DNA from: Rubrimonas cliftonensis
GTDB taxonomy: Bacteria > Pseudomonadota > Alphaproteobacteria > Rhodobacterales > Rhodobacteraceae
DNA: 64,000 nt
Reading direction: 5' to 3'
Assembly (NCBI RefSeq): GCF_900107585.1
Contig: NZ_FNQM01000014.1
Span: 33,739 to 97,738 of the forward strand
Each line of letters starts with the position of its first letter. Position 1 is the first letter of the stretch. Shown here one piece after another: positions 23,849 through 33,937 of the stretch. The notes beneath the pieces were generated by a model, which saw nothing but the letters and a program-made list of their open reading frames with translations, had not been told where the DNA came from and searched no databases. Both the position numbers and the translations under genes were made by a program.

Positions 23849-26800
23849 TCAGCCGAGTTCGTACTCGATCACGAGCCGGTGCAGTTTTCCGCCAATCCAG
23901 CCGTTGTCGAAGAAGTATCCGCCGCCATTGCTCTTGTCGTCCCACTGCCCCGTCGAGCTGGCCATCGCGGCGTAGTCCTGATTGTTGTAGTTGTTCGGCT
24001 CTCCGGGGAGCCAATTGCTGTAGATCATCGGGTCTCCGTCGCTGTCCGCGAACTGACCCTCCGTCGCCAGATCGTTGAAGCCGAGCCAGATCGGGTTCTG
24101 ATCGCCGCCGAATGTCTCGAAGATGAAGCTGTTCTCGGCGGCGCTTTCGATCTCGACGATCTTTCCGCCCTTCAAATCGGCCTCGGTTCGGGCCGCCTCC
24201 CATGTCAGACCGGTCGTGCCCAGTTCGTATCGCGAACCCCCGAACGCAATGTCCGGGCCGTCGCCGTTCTCGTCGACCCGGATGGAGAGAACTTCGCCGA
24301 TGAGCGGCGTGTCGCCGCCCCAGTTTGACTTGGCGACGAACTTGTTGAGGCGCGGCGCCTCCGGCGGCGCGACGCCCCCGCCTTCCGCGACGAGCTCGCC
24401 ATTCTTGAAGAGCTGCATGAGCCCTTCGGTGGTGATCTGCGCCGTCCAGCGCGCGGTCTCGCCCTGGATCAGCCCTTCGACCGCATCGATGAAGTATTTC
24501 GTCGCGCCGTCGAGCATCTCGAAGCGCATGGCGTCGCCGCCGGCCGCCTGACCGAGCCAGATGTTGTTGCTGTTCGGCCCGTCACCATAGTCGAACACGC
24601 GCTGCCAGACGCCGCCGCCGAGGTCGTCGAAGCGCACCGTCGCCTCCGCGACGAAGGCCAGCGCGGGCGGAGCCGGCTCGTCGGCGACCGGGCCGCCGAT
24701 ATTCACGAGGTAGATCGGCGCCGTGACCGGACCGAGCGCCGCCACCGCCCCGCCGATGACGCCGATCGCCGCGGCCACGAACCCGATCGGAGCGGTCGCG
24801 TCACCCGGAAAGCCGCCCTTGCCCGTCCCCGAGGCCGCGCCGTAGTCGAACAGCGCCGACGCGTCGAAGGCGCCTTCCGCGCCGAGCGTCACGTCGAAAC
24901 TCTGCTCGTCGAAGGCGTTGCTGGCCTGGAAGTCGTAGCGGGCGAGCCGCTGCGCCACCAGTGCGTCGACGCCATTGGTCGTGTTGGTCACGGGGTCGAG
25001 CCCGCGCGTCATGGTGATGCGCACGAGCTGGCCGGGATCGCCGGTGACGATCACGCTCGGCCGTGCGCCGCCATAGACGCCGACGCCGCCCTCCGGCGCG
25101 CCGTTGACCGCCAGCGCCACCTCCGCGCCGGCCAGCCCCTCCGAGGCGACGGCGATGGCGCCCGCGTTGCTCTTGTCGCTGATGAGCTGACCGCTTGCGG
25201 CGGCGCCGTCATCGAACAGGACGGTGAAACGCGAACCGATCAGTTCATGCCCCGATATGCCGCCGACGTCCCAGCCCTGCGTGGCCCCGCCGTCGACCGT
25301 CACCTTGCTCATGCCGGCGATCGAGTTCGGGTCCATGTCGCCGGAGAAACCGACGATCTCGCCGGGCTGGAAGCCGCCGTCAACGGCGGCGTCGAACTTG
25401 ATCATGGCGCCCTTGAAGCCGCCATTGCTGTCGCCGCCCGAGCCGCCTGAATTCGGGATCGGCGCCTGCCCCGGCAGGAAGTAGCCGGTTCCCGAAACAT
25501 AGCCGCCCGTCCCGCCGGCGTCGTTCACCGCCCATGGCTTGGTCGCGCTGTCGCCGCCGCGGCCGTCGGGATCGAAGACGCTGTCCTGGTAAAGCGCGGT
25601 GGTTACGTCGATGAAGATCGCGGAGATCTTCTTCGAGCCGATGTTCTCCACCTTGAACGACCCGGCGCCGAAATTCGACGAAGCGACCGAGCCGACGCCC
25701 GCCATGATCCTGAGCGCCGCCGCGCCGACGGCATCCGGGCCGTAGCTTGCGCCGGTGTCGAGATCGTCCTGCGCCGCGAAGGCGGCTTCGGCATTGCCCT
25801 GGGCTGGCGGCGCGCCGTCGACGGCGACCGTCAGCGTCGCGCTCACCATGGCGTTGACGTTGCGGGCGGCCGCAAGATCGGCGATCTCGCCCTCTGGCAG
25901 CGTCACGACGAGGTCGGCCCCATCGGCCCAGCCGCCGGCCGGGGCGGCGATCTCGTAGCTGGCGACGCCGCCGGCGAAGCCCCTGAAGCCGACCGCCGCC
26001 GCGACCGCGGCGCCGTCCACCTCGAGTCGCAGGTCTTCGGCGCCAAGCGTCGTCTGGTCGACGCCGCTTGCGTCTTCCAGCGCGAGGGCGACGAGGAGCG
26101 GGCTGTCCGCCTCGACCGGGCCGGTCAGCGTCATCGTCGCTGACGGCCCCTGCGTGTCGGCGATCGGTCCGCCGAGCCGCGCCACCTGGATCGCGTTGAC
26201 GATCGGGTTCTGGTAGCCCTCGACCAAGTCCTGCGTGAAACCGATGTTGAGGACGCCGTCCGTCACTTCGACCTCGGCGGAGAGCACGCCCACATCGGCG
26301 CCGTAGGCGGCGCCGGGGGTGATGTTGTCGAAGGCCGCGGGCGTCTCACCTTCGAGTGTGGCGTCAAAGACGCGGAAGGCTGCGCCCTGGCCGGGTCCGT
26401 AGAGCTCGGCCACGTAGAGATCGACGCGGAAGACGCCGGCGCCGCCGATGTCCGCCACCGGGATGTCGTAGCTGAAGGCCGCGTTGCTCGATCGCGCGGT
26501 GTCGAGCACGCTTTCCGGCACGCCGGGCGGGATCGCCCCAGCCGCGCCGGCATAACCCGCCGCCGGGGCGTCGCCGCGGTTGTTGGTCGTGGCGAGCCAG
26601 GGCGAGCCGGCGCCGTTGTCGCTTCGCCAGTCAGGCCCGCCATCCGTCGCCGCGACCGTCGGGCCAAAGGCGTTGATCCGCAGCACGACCTCTTGGCCCC
26701 CCGCTTCGCTCACGGCGATGGAGAGCGGGGCGGAGACGGCGTCTGGGGTCTGGCCCACGCTGGGGTCGTCGACCGTCACGGCCACGTCGAGCGTCGGGTT

Positions 26801-29800
26801 CGCCGCCGCGTCGAGGGTCTGGCCGGCCTTCAGGAACAGCGCGTCGCCGATGATCTCGAACAGCGCCGCGTCGGCGCCGGTGAGCCCGAGCACGTTCGTT
26901 CCCAGCCCGTCATCCGCCACCGAGATGTCGGCGATTCGTGTCGCCACGGAAGCGCCGCCGGCGACTTCGGAGACAATCGCCGCAAGGCTCACCGCCGTGG
27001 GCGCGAGGTTGACGGGTTCCGCCTCGTCGTCCTCGGTCACGACGCCGGTGGCGGCGGCGGCGGCGATCTCGACCGTCTCGCCGCCGGCGCTGACCGCGCC
27101 GGTCAGCGTGACGTTCACCACGTCGTCGCCGTTCTCCACGTCGTCGCGCGGCACGTCCACGCGCAGCACGCCGGCGCCGCCGGTGAACGCCACCGACTGC
27201 GTCAGCCCGGTCTGGCCGAGCGCGTCATGGGTGACCGTGAGGGCGCCGGTGAAGCTCTCCGTCGCGGTGAGGCCGAATTCTAGCGTGGCGACGCCGAGAT
27301 CGCCGCCCTCGGAGATGGTCGGCGCGTCCGTGATGGACAGGGCGATGGGGACGACGGCCTCCGTGACGATGAAGTTCAGCGTGGCGGTGCTGGCCATCCC
27401 GCCCTGGTTCAACCAGACGGTGTAGGCCCCGGCCGGCAGCGGAGCGTCGAAGCCGATGAAGGCGACCCCCTGCTCCTCCCCGTCGCCCAGCGCGGGGAGG
27501 ATGTCGTCGCCGACCAGGCCGCCATTGTAGACGAGGCCGCCGAGCAACTCGCCCGCGCCCTCGAAGCTGGTCGGGTCCGTCGTCACGACCGTCCCGGCCT
27601 GGATGCCGATGAAGCCCTGCGGCAGACCGCTTTCCGCGGTCTCGAAGCCCTGCAGCACCAGCCGCGACAGCGCCTGGCCCTCGGGCACGGTGAAGGTGAC
27701 GTAGTCGCGGTCGCGCCCGCCGGGCTCGCCGTCGCCCTGTTGCGTGGCGACGATGAGGTTGTCGCCCGGCAGCAGCGCGCCGATGTCCGTCGGCGCGCCG
27801 CCGGTGTCGGCGAAGTCGCCGACGGCGACCCCTCGCACGGCGTCAGGCGCCGCCGCTGGCGCCTCGACGAAGCCCGGCGAGGACAGGCGCAGGAAGTTCC
27901 ACGAGGCGGTGAAGTCGTCGAGCGCGGTGCTGATGAAGTCCGTCGAGGTGACGCCGACATCGATCCGCCCGGTCGCCAGCGCCGCCGCAAGCGGCGCCGG
28001 AATGGCCAGCGGCGCGGCGGTCAGGAAGCCCGGCGTCGCCTCGGGCCGCACGCCGCCGAGAATCGCGCCGCTTGCGTCGAACAGGGTGACGATCTGGCCG
28101 ACGGCGCCTTCCGCGCGGTCGATGGCGATCGACAACTCCACGCGCGCGATGTCGAACAGCTCGAAGGGCGCGGCGGCGGCCGAGGAGATCGACGCGATGC
28201 CGAGGGTCTGGCTGAGCCCGCCGCCCGCCGTCCAGAGCTGCACGGCGTTGCCGCCGACGCCGCCGAAGATCAGCTTGACGAACTGACCCCCGCCCTGCGC
28301 CACCGCGTCGTCCGTGGTGGCGAACACGATGCCCTGCTGCGCATAGTTCTGGATGACGCCGGTCTCGACGCCTCGCGACGTCAGGAAGGCCTCGGTGAAC
28401 GGGTTGTCGAACCGCGTGGTCAGGTAGAGCCGGCTCAGCGCCGGGTCCGAGACGTCGACCTGCCTGACGAAGTCGTTCTTGCTGTCGGTCTGACCGCCCT
28501 GAGACAGGTCGCCGTCGGACGTCACGACCGTCAGCCTGCCGTCCGTGACCGCGACCGGAACGGAGACGTCGCGGGCGCCGTCGCCGCCGAGAAGCCCGTC
28601 GAAACCGCCCGTGACGAGAGGATCGCCAGCGGTCTCGAAATCCAGTTCGAGGATCGTTCCGCCCGCCGGCACGCCCGGCGAGCCGTCCTGCAGGACGAAG
28701 CCGCGCTCGGCCGCCGCGCTGGCGTTGCCCGCGGCGTCCGCGTAGGCCCCGGCCGCGACGGCGACCTGGCCGGCGCCGTTCGGCCAGGCGCCGCCGGGCG
28801 CAGTCAGCGTGTAGGTGAGCGTGGCCGTCCTGGCGTCGTCCGACAGCGCCACAGCCGGCGCCGAAACCGTCTCCGGCGCGATGGCGGTGAAGATGAGCTC
28901 GGCCCCGGTCAGCGCGTCGAAGGCGGCGGCGTCGAAGCCGGTCTCATCGGTCACAACCACGGTCAAGATGCGCGGGCCGCCCTGCGCGCCGGGCGTGTCG
29001 CCGAGCGTGATCGACTGGATCACGGGCGCGATGGCGTCGGGCGCCTCGCCCGCCCGCCAGACCGCCAGACCGCTGATCTTCGCCTGATCAACGGAGGCGT
29101 CGAACGCGATGTTCAGGACGCCGTCGGTGACGGTGGCCGCGTAGGTCATGATGATTTCGGCCGTCACGCCGCCGGCGGCCGCGATGACGTCGAAGTTCTG
29201 CTCGACCAGCGCATCCTCGATGAAGATGTCGAACACGCGCTTGCCGGGCACGGCGTTCGCGGCGCTGGTCGCGACGCCGTGATAGATCTCGGCGAAGATG
29301 AGGTCGATCAGATAGACGCCGTCCGCCGCGGGAATGGCGTAGCCCCACTTGCCGGCATCGATCGCCGTCCGCTCGGTCCGGTGCAGCAGGTCGAGGTCGG
29401 TGCCGGGAAAGTCGATCGTGGCGACTGCCGAGTTCGTATAGCTGTTGGACTCGACCCCGGTGAGGTACTGGGCCGCGCCGCCGGCGCCCGCATCGGACAG
29501 GAAGTCGACCGTCTGCTCGCGCAGCCTCGCCGCCAGAAGATCGCCGCCGCCGGCGCTGATGGCGACCAGGGGCGTCAGTTTCGGCGCGGCGGCGATCTCG
29601 ACGCCCTCGGCGGTCTGGCTGAAGCTGAAGCGCGCCGGCCCGTCGGCGGGCGCGAACCCGTCGAAACCGGCGCCCGAGAAGGTGATCGTCGCGAGACCGT
29701 TGATCGTCAGCCGCGCGGGGCCGCCGGCATAGGAGACGTCGATCCCGCCGAGCGTCGCGCCCTCGATCAGCAGCCTGTCGTCGGGGGAGAAATCGGTGAT

Positions 29801-32800
29801 CTCGTCGCCGGCGAGCTGCGAGAGCGCGCCGCGGACCACGTCCTTGCCGGCGCCGGTGGCGATGGTGTTGGCCCCGGTCCCGACGCGGATCACGTTGTCG
29901 AGCCCGTTGCCGGTGAAGGCGTAGTCGGCGGTCGAGCCGGTCCCGTCGAAATTCTCGACATCATCGGCGAGGGGGGCGAGCGCCGTGTCGGTCCCGGTGT
30001 AGACCACCGTATCGACGTTGGGCGAGCCGCTCCCGCCGACTTCCCCGGCGGTGGCGGCGCCGATCTCGTTGCCGAAAGCCTCGATGGCGAGCCTGTCGAA
30101 GTCGATGGCGGCGAGTTCGGCGCCCGGCGAGGTCTCCGCGAGAAAGCCGAAGGCGGCGCCGGAACCCTGCTCCGCCGCGCCGCCGCCGATGCCGTGCGCG
30201 CCCGTCAGCACGTCGCGCAGCACCCCGGCCGGCAGGACGAAGCCGCCGAGATCGATATCCGTGAAGCCGTCCTCGCCCTCCAGCCGCCAGGCCGCGCCGA
30301 CCGGGAAGCCGTCCCCGACATTGAGCGTCAGCCGCAGATCGAGCCGGCTCACATCGACATTGGAGAGCGCCGGGAGGGCGATCCGCGCGAGGACCGTGTA
30401 GTTCGCGTCGCCGAGTTCGTAGCCCACCTCCAGGCCCGCCTGACCCTCCACCGCGCCGAACACGAAGCGCAGGAAGTTCGCCTGCGTGCCGTCGCCGAAG
30501 ATCATCCCCGAGAGCTGACCGGCGGCGAGCGCGCTCTGCGCGGGGATCCAGTTCTTCAGCGTCATCGTGGCGACCAGGCGATCAGTGTCGGTCGAGGGCA
30601 GCACGCCGGTGTGCAGCACGTCGCGCGCGCTGTTCCCGGCGCCGACGACCGTGCCGGCGGCCACCTTCTTGATCTGCAGGATCGGCGCGTTGCCGCCCGG
30701 CAGCACGTTGCCCCCGATGTCGTAGAGGCCGTCGAACTGCTGGTCGGCGGGGAAGTTCTCGAACGCCGTCTGGGCGTCGCGGTTCGGCGTCACCCCGTCG
30801 AGCGCGGCGCCGAGCAGCCCCGTGCCGGCGATCGAGGTCGGGAAACGCGTGTTCTGCGGGTCGAAATCGAGGACGATCGCCTCGCCCGGCGCGATGGCGT
30901 AGCCGTTCTCCGCGCTGAACTCGAAAGGATCGGCGACATGGTCGACGCCGTCGAGATCATGGTCGGTCGGGTTGACGATTTCGGAGCCCGCCAGCGGCAC
31001 GGCCCCGTTGGCCGGCTGGAAAACCTCGATGAGCGGCCCGTTCTCGCTGTAGACTGCGGTCCAGATCGACCCTTGGAACGGCTGGGTGAGACTGCGGTCG
31101 GCGTAGTCGTCGCCAATCGTGGCGATCCCGAGCGGCGCGCCGCCGGCCGCGATCACGGTGCGGTCCGCCGCGGCGGCGAAGCCGCCGGCGACGGTGCTCG
31201 ACATCGAGCCGTCCGCGTTGCGGCCCATCACGATGATGTTGCCGCCATTGAGCTGCGTGGCGAGGATCGCCCCCGACATCGTGACGCCGTCGGCGTCGAG
31301 GATGGTCGAGGCGTATTCGGCGAGCCCGTTGATCGAGCCGTTGCCGGAGTCGAGGGCGCCGTCGGTCTTGCCGCCCTCCCTGTAGTCGCCCTCGATCGGG
31401 TTGCGGTAGGCGACGATCTCGGCGATGTCGGATGGAAGCCCCGCCTGCCCCAGCAGCTTGCCGCTGGCCGGCGCGGCCCCGCCCGCGACGACGGCCGCGC
31501 CGGACCCGTCGGCGAAGCTGTAGATGTCGTAAAGCACGCCCGGCGCGACAGCGAGAACCTTCCTCGTCAGCGCCCCCGGGCCGGCGCCGTAGATGCCGCT
31601 CGACGGGAAGGCCGCGTCGTTGTTCTCGACCTCCGTCAGCCAGGCGATCACCTCGTCATAGTCGCCGCCGCCCCCGTTTCCGTAGCTGTCGACGCTGGAC
31701 ACCAGAAGGAAGGCGTCGTCCGTGCCGGCGCCGGGCGAGAACAGCAGGCCCGCGCGCGACCCTTCCGCCCGCGTCGGGTTCGGGTGACCGCCGTAGACGT
31801 AGGTCAGGCCGTCATGCTCGAAGGTCTGCGCGCCGCCCTGACCGGCCGAGAGCGTGCGGCCGCCCAGGTCGTCGGACCGGGTGATCTCGTGGAAGTTGTC
31901 CTTGTTGGCCGGGTTCCAGTTGACCAGGTTGATGTCGTCGTTCGAGTTGCCTTCGCCGTTGTTGAGGTTGGTCGCGATGTAGCCGAGCGCCTGCGCGACA
32001 TCGATCGAGCCGCCATCGTCGCCGGCCTCGCCGATCGGACGGCCGCCCCAGCTGTTGTTGGCGCCGTTGTCATAGGTCCAGACGCGGCCGTCCTCCGTCA
32101 CCTCGACGTCATAGGCGTTGCGGTAGCCGGGCGAGTAGATCGACACCGGCCCCTCGGCCAGCAGCTTGGCGCTGTTGCGACCGTCATTGCCGCCGAACGG
32201 GTCCCCGGCGTCGCCGTCGCCCTGGTCGGCGCGCGAGGGATCGTCGAGCGTCGGCAGGTCGTAGACGTAGGCGCGACCATCGTCGGTCAGGACCGGCATC
32301 GCCTTCAGCATGGTCAGGTCGATCTCGAGGATGGCCGCCGACAGCGGCTGCTCCTGCTGGCCGGCGAAGTTGTTGGACGGCGCGCCGGTGTTGGCGTTGC
32401 CGCCAGCCGCGACGATGATCCGCTCGGAGAGGAGCTTGCCGGTGGCCGCGTCGATCTCCTGGATCACTTCGAGGCCGTTGGTGGCGTGGTTCTCCTCCGA
32501 GCGGGTCAGGCCGCGCACGATGTCGATCGCCGTCCAGCTGTCAGGCCCGGTCTGCGTCAGCATGGTGATGACGCCGGAATTGGTGTCGAGATTGGCGTCG
32601 TTCCCGCCGCCGCCGGCGCCGATGCGGCTGTCGGATGAGGTGACGTACATCGTGACGGCCGGCTTGCCGTCGATGACCACGGGATCGCCGTTCGCGTCGA
32701 ACTGCTGCGTGACGTCGATGCCCGTCACCTGACGTTTCGCGCCGGCGTTCTGCGTTCCGTTGTCGTTGTGGTTCTGGATCGAGCCCTTGATGAGGTCCAC

Positions 32801-33013
32801 TGTCACGGAACCCGTGACATGGAACTGCGCGGCCGCGTCCGCGTCATCGGGGTCGGGATCGCCGAAGGCCACCGAGAGTACCTTCACGTCACCATCTACT
32901 TCGGTAACGTAGAGCCTGCCATCCGGCCCCCAGACCAGCGCCGTGGGCTGAGAAAGTGCGACCTGGCCATTCAGATCGAGGGTGCTGGCGGCGAAATTAT
33001 TGGTTACGGCCAC
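23849..33013 (-). CDS. Giant 3054-residue mosaic secreted carbohydrate-binding protein
   Basis: No Sec signal is present (GTG start, MAVTNNFAASTLDLNGQ), so export by a type I system is likely. Domains in order, approximate residues: a PQQ/sorbosone-dehydrogenase-like beta-propeller 1-680 (ALVWGPDGRLYVTEVDG, SPGYRNAYDVEVTEDGRVW); a beta-sandwich with LamG-like character 700-1000; an RTX-like haemolysin repeat 1018-1085 (GNGLDNVIRVGTGANTIATG); a malectin domain 1148-1320; Ig-like segments; a Calx-beta domain 1890-1980; a cadherin-like domain 2000-2103; a second malectin 2108-2275; further Ig and anchor segments; a LamG-like domain 2785-2920; and a C-type lectin domain 2925-3054 (GFNDLATEGQFADSDG, WLPGEPNNYNNQDYA). 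Probable adhesin or glycan-binding surface protein. No T1SS genes adjoin it. Confidence 0.88.
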   Translation of the reverse strand: MAVTNNFAASTLDLNGQVALSQPTALVWGPDGRLYVTEVDGDVKVLSVAFGDPDPDDADAAAQFHVTGSVTVDLIKGSIQNHNDNGTQNAGAKRQVTGIDVTQQFDANGDPVVIDGKPAVTMYVTSSDSRIGAGGGGNDANLDTNSGVITMLTQTGPDSWTAIDIVRGLTRSEENHATNGLEVIQEIDAATGKLLSERIIVAAGGNANTGAPSNNFAGQQEQPLSAAILEIDLTMLKAMPVLTDDGRAYVYDLPTLDDPSRADQGDGDAGDPFGGNDGRNSAKLLAEGPVSIYSPGYRNAYDVEVTEDGRVWTYDNGANNSWGGRPIGEAGDDGGSIDVAQALGYIATNLNNGEGNSNDDINLVNWNPANKDNFHEITRSDDLGGRTLSAGQGGAQTFEHDGLTYVYGGHPNPTRAEGSRAGLLFSPGAGTDDAFLLVSSVDSYGNGGGGDYDEVIAWLTEVENNDAAFPSSGIYGAGPGALTRKVLAVAPGVLYDIYSFADGSGAAVVAGGAAPASGKLLGQAGLPSDIAEIVAYRNPIEGDYREGGKTDGALDSGNGSINGLAEYASTILDADGVTMSGAILATQLNGGNIIVMGRNADGSMSSTVAGGFAAAADRTVIAAGGAPLGIATIGDDYADRSLTQPFQGSIWTAVYSENGPLIEVFQPANGAVPLAGSEIVNPTDHDLDGVDHVADPFEFSAENGYAIAPGEAIVLDFDPQNTRFPTSIAGTGLLGAALDGVTPNRDAQTAFENFPADQQFDGLYDIGGNVLPGGNAPILQIKKVAAGTVVGAGNSARDVLHTGVLPSTDTDRLVATMTLKNWIPAQSALAAGQLSGMIFGDGTQANFLRFVFGAVEGQAGLEVGYELGDANYTVLARIALPALSNVDVSRLDLRLTLNVGDGFPVGAAWRLEGEDGFTDIDLGGFVLPAGVLRDVLTGAHGIGGGAAEQGSGAAFGFLAETSPGAELAAIDFDRLAIEAFGNEIGAATAGEVGGSGSPNVDTVVYTGTDTALAPLADDVENFDGTGSTADYAFTGNGLDNVIRVGTGANTIATGAGKDVVRGALSQLAGDEITDFSPDDRLLIEGATLGGIDVSYAGGPARLTINGLATITFSGAGFDGFAPADGPARFSFSQTAEGVEIAAAPKLTPLVAISAGGGDLLAARLREQTVDFLSDAGAGGAAQYLTGVESNSYTNSAVATIDFPGTDLDLLHRTERTAIDAGKWGYAIPAADGVYLIDLIFAEIYHGVATSAANAVPGKRVFDIFIEDALVEQNFDVIAAAGGVTAEIIMTYAATVTDGVLNIAFDASVDQAKISGLAVWRAGEAPDAIAPVIQSITLGDTPGAQGGPRILTVVVTDETGFDAAAFDALTGAELIFTAIAPETVSAPAVALSDDARTATLTYTLTAPGGAWPNGAGQVAVAAGAYADAAGNASAAAERGFVLQDGSPGVPAGGTILELDFETAGDPLVTGGFDGLLGGDGARDVSVPVAVTDGRLTVVTSDGDLSQGGQTDSKNDFVRQVDVSDPALSRLYLTTRFDNPFTEAFLTSRGVETGVIQNYAQQGIVFATTDDAVAQGGGQFVKLIFGGVGGNAVQLWTAGGGLSQTLGIASISSAAAAPFELFDIARVELSIAIDRAEGAVGQIVTLFDASGAILGGVRPEATPGFLTAAPLAIPAPLAAALATGRIDVGVTSTDFISTALDDFTASWNFLRLSSPGFVEAPAAAPDAVRGVAVGDFADTGGAPTDIGALLPGDNLIVATQQGDGEPGGRDRDYVTFTVPEGQALSRLVLQGFETAESGLPQGFIGIQAGTVVTTDPTSFEGAGELLGGLVYNGGLVGDDILPALGDGEEQGVAFIGFDAPLPAGAYTVWLNQGGMASTATLNFIVTEAVVPIALSITDAPTISEGGDLGVATLEFGLTATESFTGALTVTHDALGQTGLTQSVAFTGGAGVLRVDVPRDDVENGDDVVNVTLTGAVSAGGETVEIAAAAATGVVTEDDEAEPVNLAPTAVSLAAIVSEVAGGASVATRIADISVADDGLGTNVLGLTGADAALFEIIGDALFLKAGQTLDAAANPTLDVAVTVDDPSVGQTPDAVSAPLSIAVSEAGGQEVVLRINAFGPTVAATDGGPDWRSDNGAGSPWLATTNNRGDAPAAGYAGAAGAIPPGVPESVLDTARSSNAAFSYDIPVADIGGAGVFRVDLYVAELYGPGQGAAFRVFDATLEGETPAAFDNITPGAAYGADVGVLSAEVEVTDGVLNIGFTQDLVEGYQNPIVNAIQVARLGGPIADTQGPSATMTLTGPVEADSPLLVALALEDASGVDQTTLGAEDLRLEVDGAAVAAAVGFRGFAGGVASYEIAAPAGGWADGADLVVTLPEGEIADLAAARNVNAMVSATLTVAVDGAPPAQGNAEAAFAAQDDLDTGASYGPDAVGAAALRIMAGVGSVASSNFGAGSFKVENIGSKKISAIFIDVTTALYQDSVFDPDGRGGDSATKPWAVNDAGGTGGYVSGTGYFLPGQAPIPNSGGSGGDSNGGFKGAMIKFDAAVDGGFQPGEIVGFSGDMDPNSIAGMSKVTVDGGATQGWDVGGISGHELIGSRFTVLFDDGAAASGQLISDKSNAGAIAVASEGLAGAEVALAVNGAPEGGVGVYGGARPSVIVTGDPGQLVRITMTRGLDPVTNTTNGVDALVAQRLARYDFQASNAFDEQSFDVTLGAEGAFDASALFDYGAASGTGKGGFPGDATAPIGFVAAAIGVIGGAVAALGPVTAPIYLVNIGGPVADEPAPPALAFVAEATVRFDDLGGGVWQRVFDYGDGPNSNNIWLGQAAGGDAMRFEMLDGATKYFIDAVEGLIQGETARWTAQITTEGLMQLFKNGELVAEGGGVAPPEAPRLNKFVAKSNWGGDTPLIGEVLSIRVDENGDGPDIAFGGSRYELGTTGLTWEAARTEADLKGGKIVEIESAAENSFIFETFGGDQNPIWLGFNDLATEGQFADSDGDPMIYSNWLPGEPNNYNNQDYAAMASSTGQWDDKSNGGGYFFDNGWIGGKLHRLVIEYELG

Positions 33014-33160
33014 GGTTTGCTCCGGCAGTTGACTGTCCTGCCATCGTCAAATATTCACCGTACTCCAATTTCGCACCCACACATGAAAATGTATTTCTCG
33101 AATACTGGAGGTGTGAGCCTGACTCCCGATGGGGACTTTGAATCTAATTCGCTAATCGGA

Positions 33161-33189
33161 TAATTATATTCATAACGATGCGTTAACAA
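33161..33189 (-). promoter_or_regulatory. Candidate promoter of the giant gene
   Basis: On the minus strand TTGTTA (33189-33184) and TAATTA (33166-33161) are 17 bp apart, within a markedly AT-rich stretch (33020-33230) unlike the surrounding GC-rich DNA. The leader to the GTG at 33013 would be about 140 nt and contains the small inverted repeat GTATTtctcgAATAC on the plus strand. Confidence 0.45.
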
Positions 33190-33239
33190 GTAGAAATTGG
33201 ATTGAAATACTGATTTTTATTCAACCGAGAGTTGCGGTT

Positions 33240-33937
33240 CCTGATTTCAAGGGCAAGGCCAGATGAGGTTCATGAGGTTTGCGGCCCGCGCGGGGAAATC
33301 TGCCGCATGTGTCGATCGATGAGGGGTTCCGAAGCCGATCCGGGCCTGACCGTCGAGGCCAAAGCGCCAGTGAGGGTGCTCCGGCACATGTCGACACACG
33401 GCCATCACCCATCCCGGTCGGGGTCGCCCCGACCGGTTTGCCGAAGCTTGCGCTCCTGCGCAGCCGGCAGGTCGTCGCTGTGCAGTTCAGGGCCTGCCGC
33501 ATTAGTTGCTGATTCTGCGGCAATGTCTTTCAGGCTTGGCCTATCCCTTCACGGCTTCCCTGGTTTCGACGACGGTGGAGGAGCGCGGCATGGCGAACCG
33601 GGAGCGCCGCCATCTCGGCGCAAGGCTGGCTCCCGGTTCGCTCACCGAGCCCGAGACCGACCACTACTTCACGCTGCGCCCGACGGAGAAGGCGGCCGCG
33701 CCGTCGGGTCGCGGCCCTGATGACCGGGATGCTGCGCATGACCGGCCGGCGCCAGCACCGCGGGCCGTTCTCCGGCATTTCGACCGGCACATCGGCGTCG
33801 CCGCGCCGGAGATCGCTCCGTTGCGCTCGCAGTGTGTCGGGTCGGCGGCGTCGCCTCCACCTTCGCCGCCATCCCGATCCGCCAGCATCCGCCCCGATGC
33901 CCGGTTGCGCCACGCTCGCCGGCGGCGCCGTCTCGGG
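33240..33937. other. Non-coding or decayed stretch
   Basis: Several frames are open but none shows a family motif, a ribosome-binding site or natural amino-acid composition. A possible relic is the plus-strand frame from 33590 (MANRERRHLGARLAPGSLTE) without a clear homologue. I call no gene here. Confidence 0.5.

Noticed and set aside
27740..32638. A plus-strand open frame of about 1630 codons opposite the giant gene
   Set aside because: It is antisense to a well-supported coding frame, lacks domains and is Arg/Gly/Ala-rich, as expected of shadow frames in high-GC DNA.
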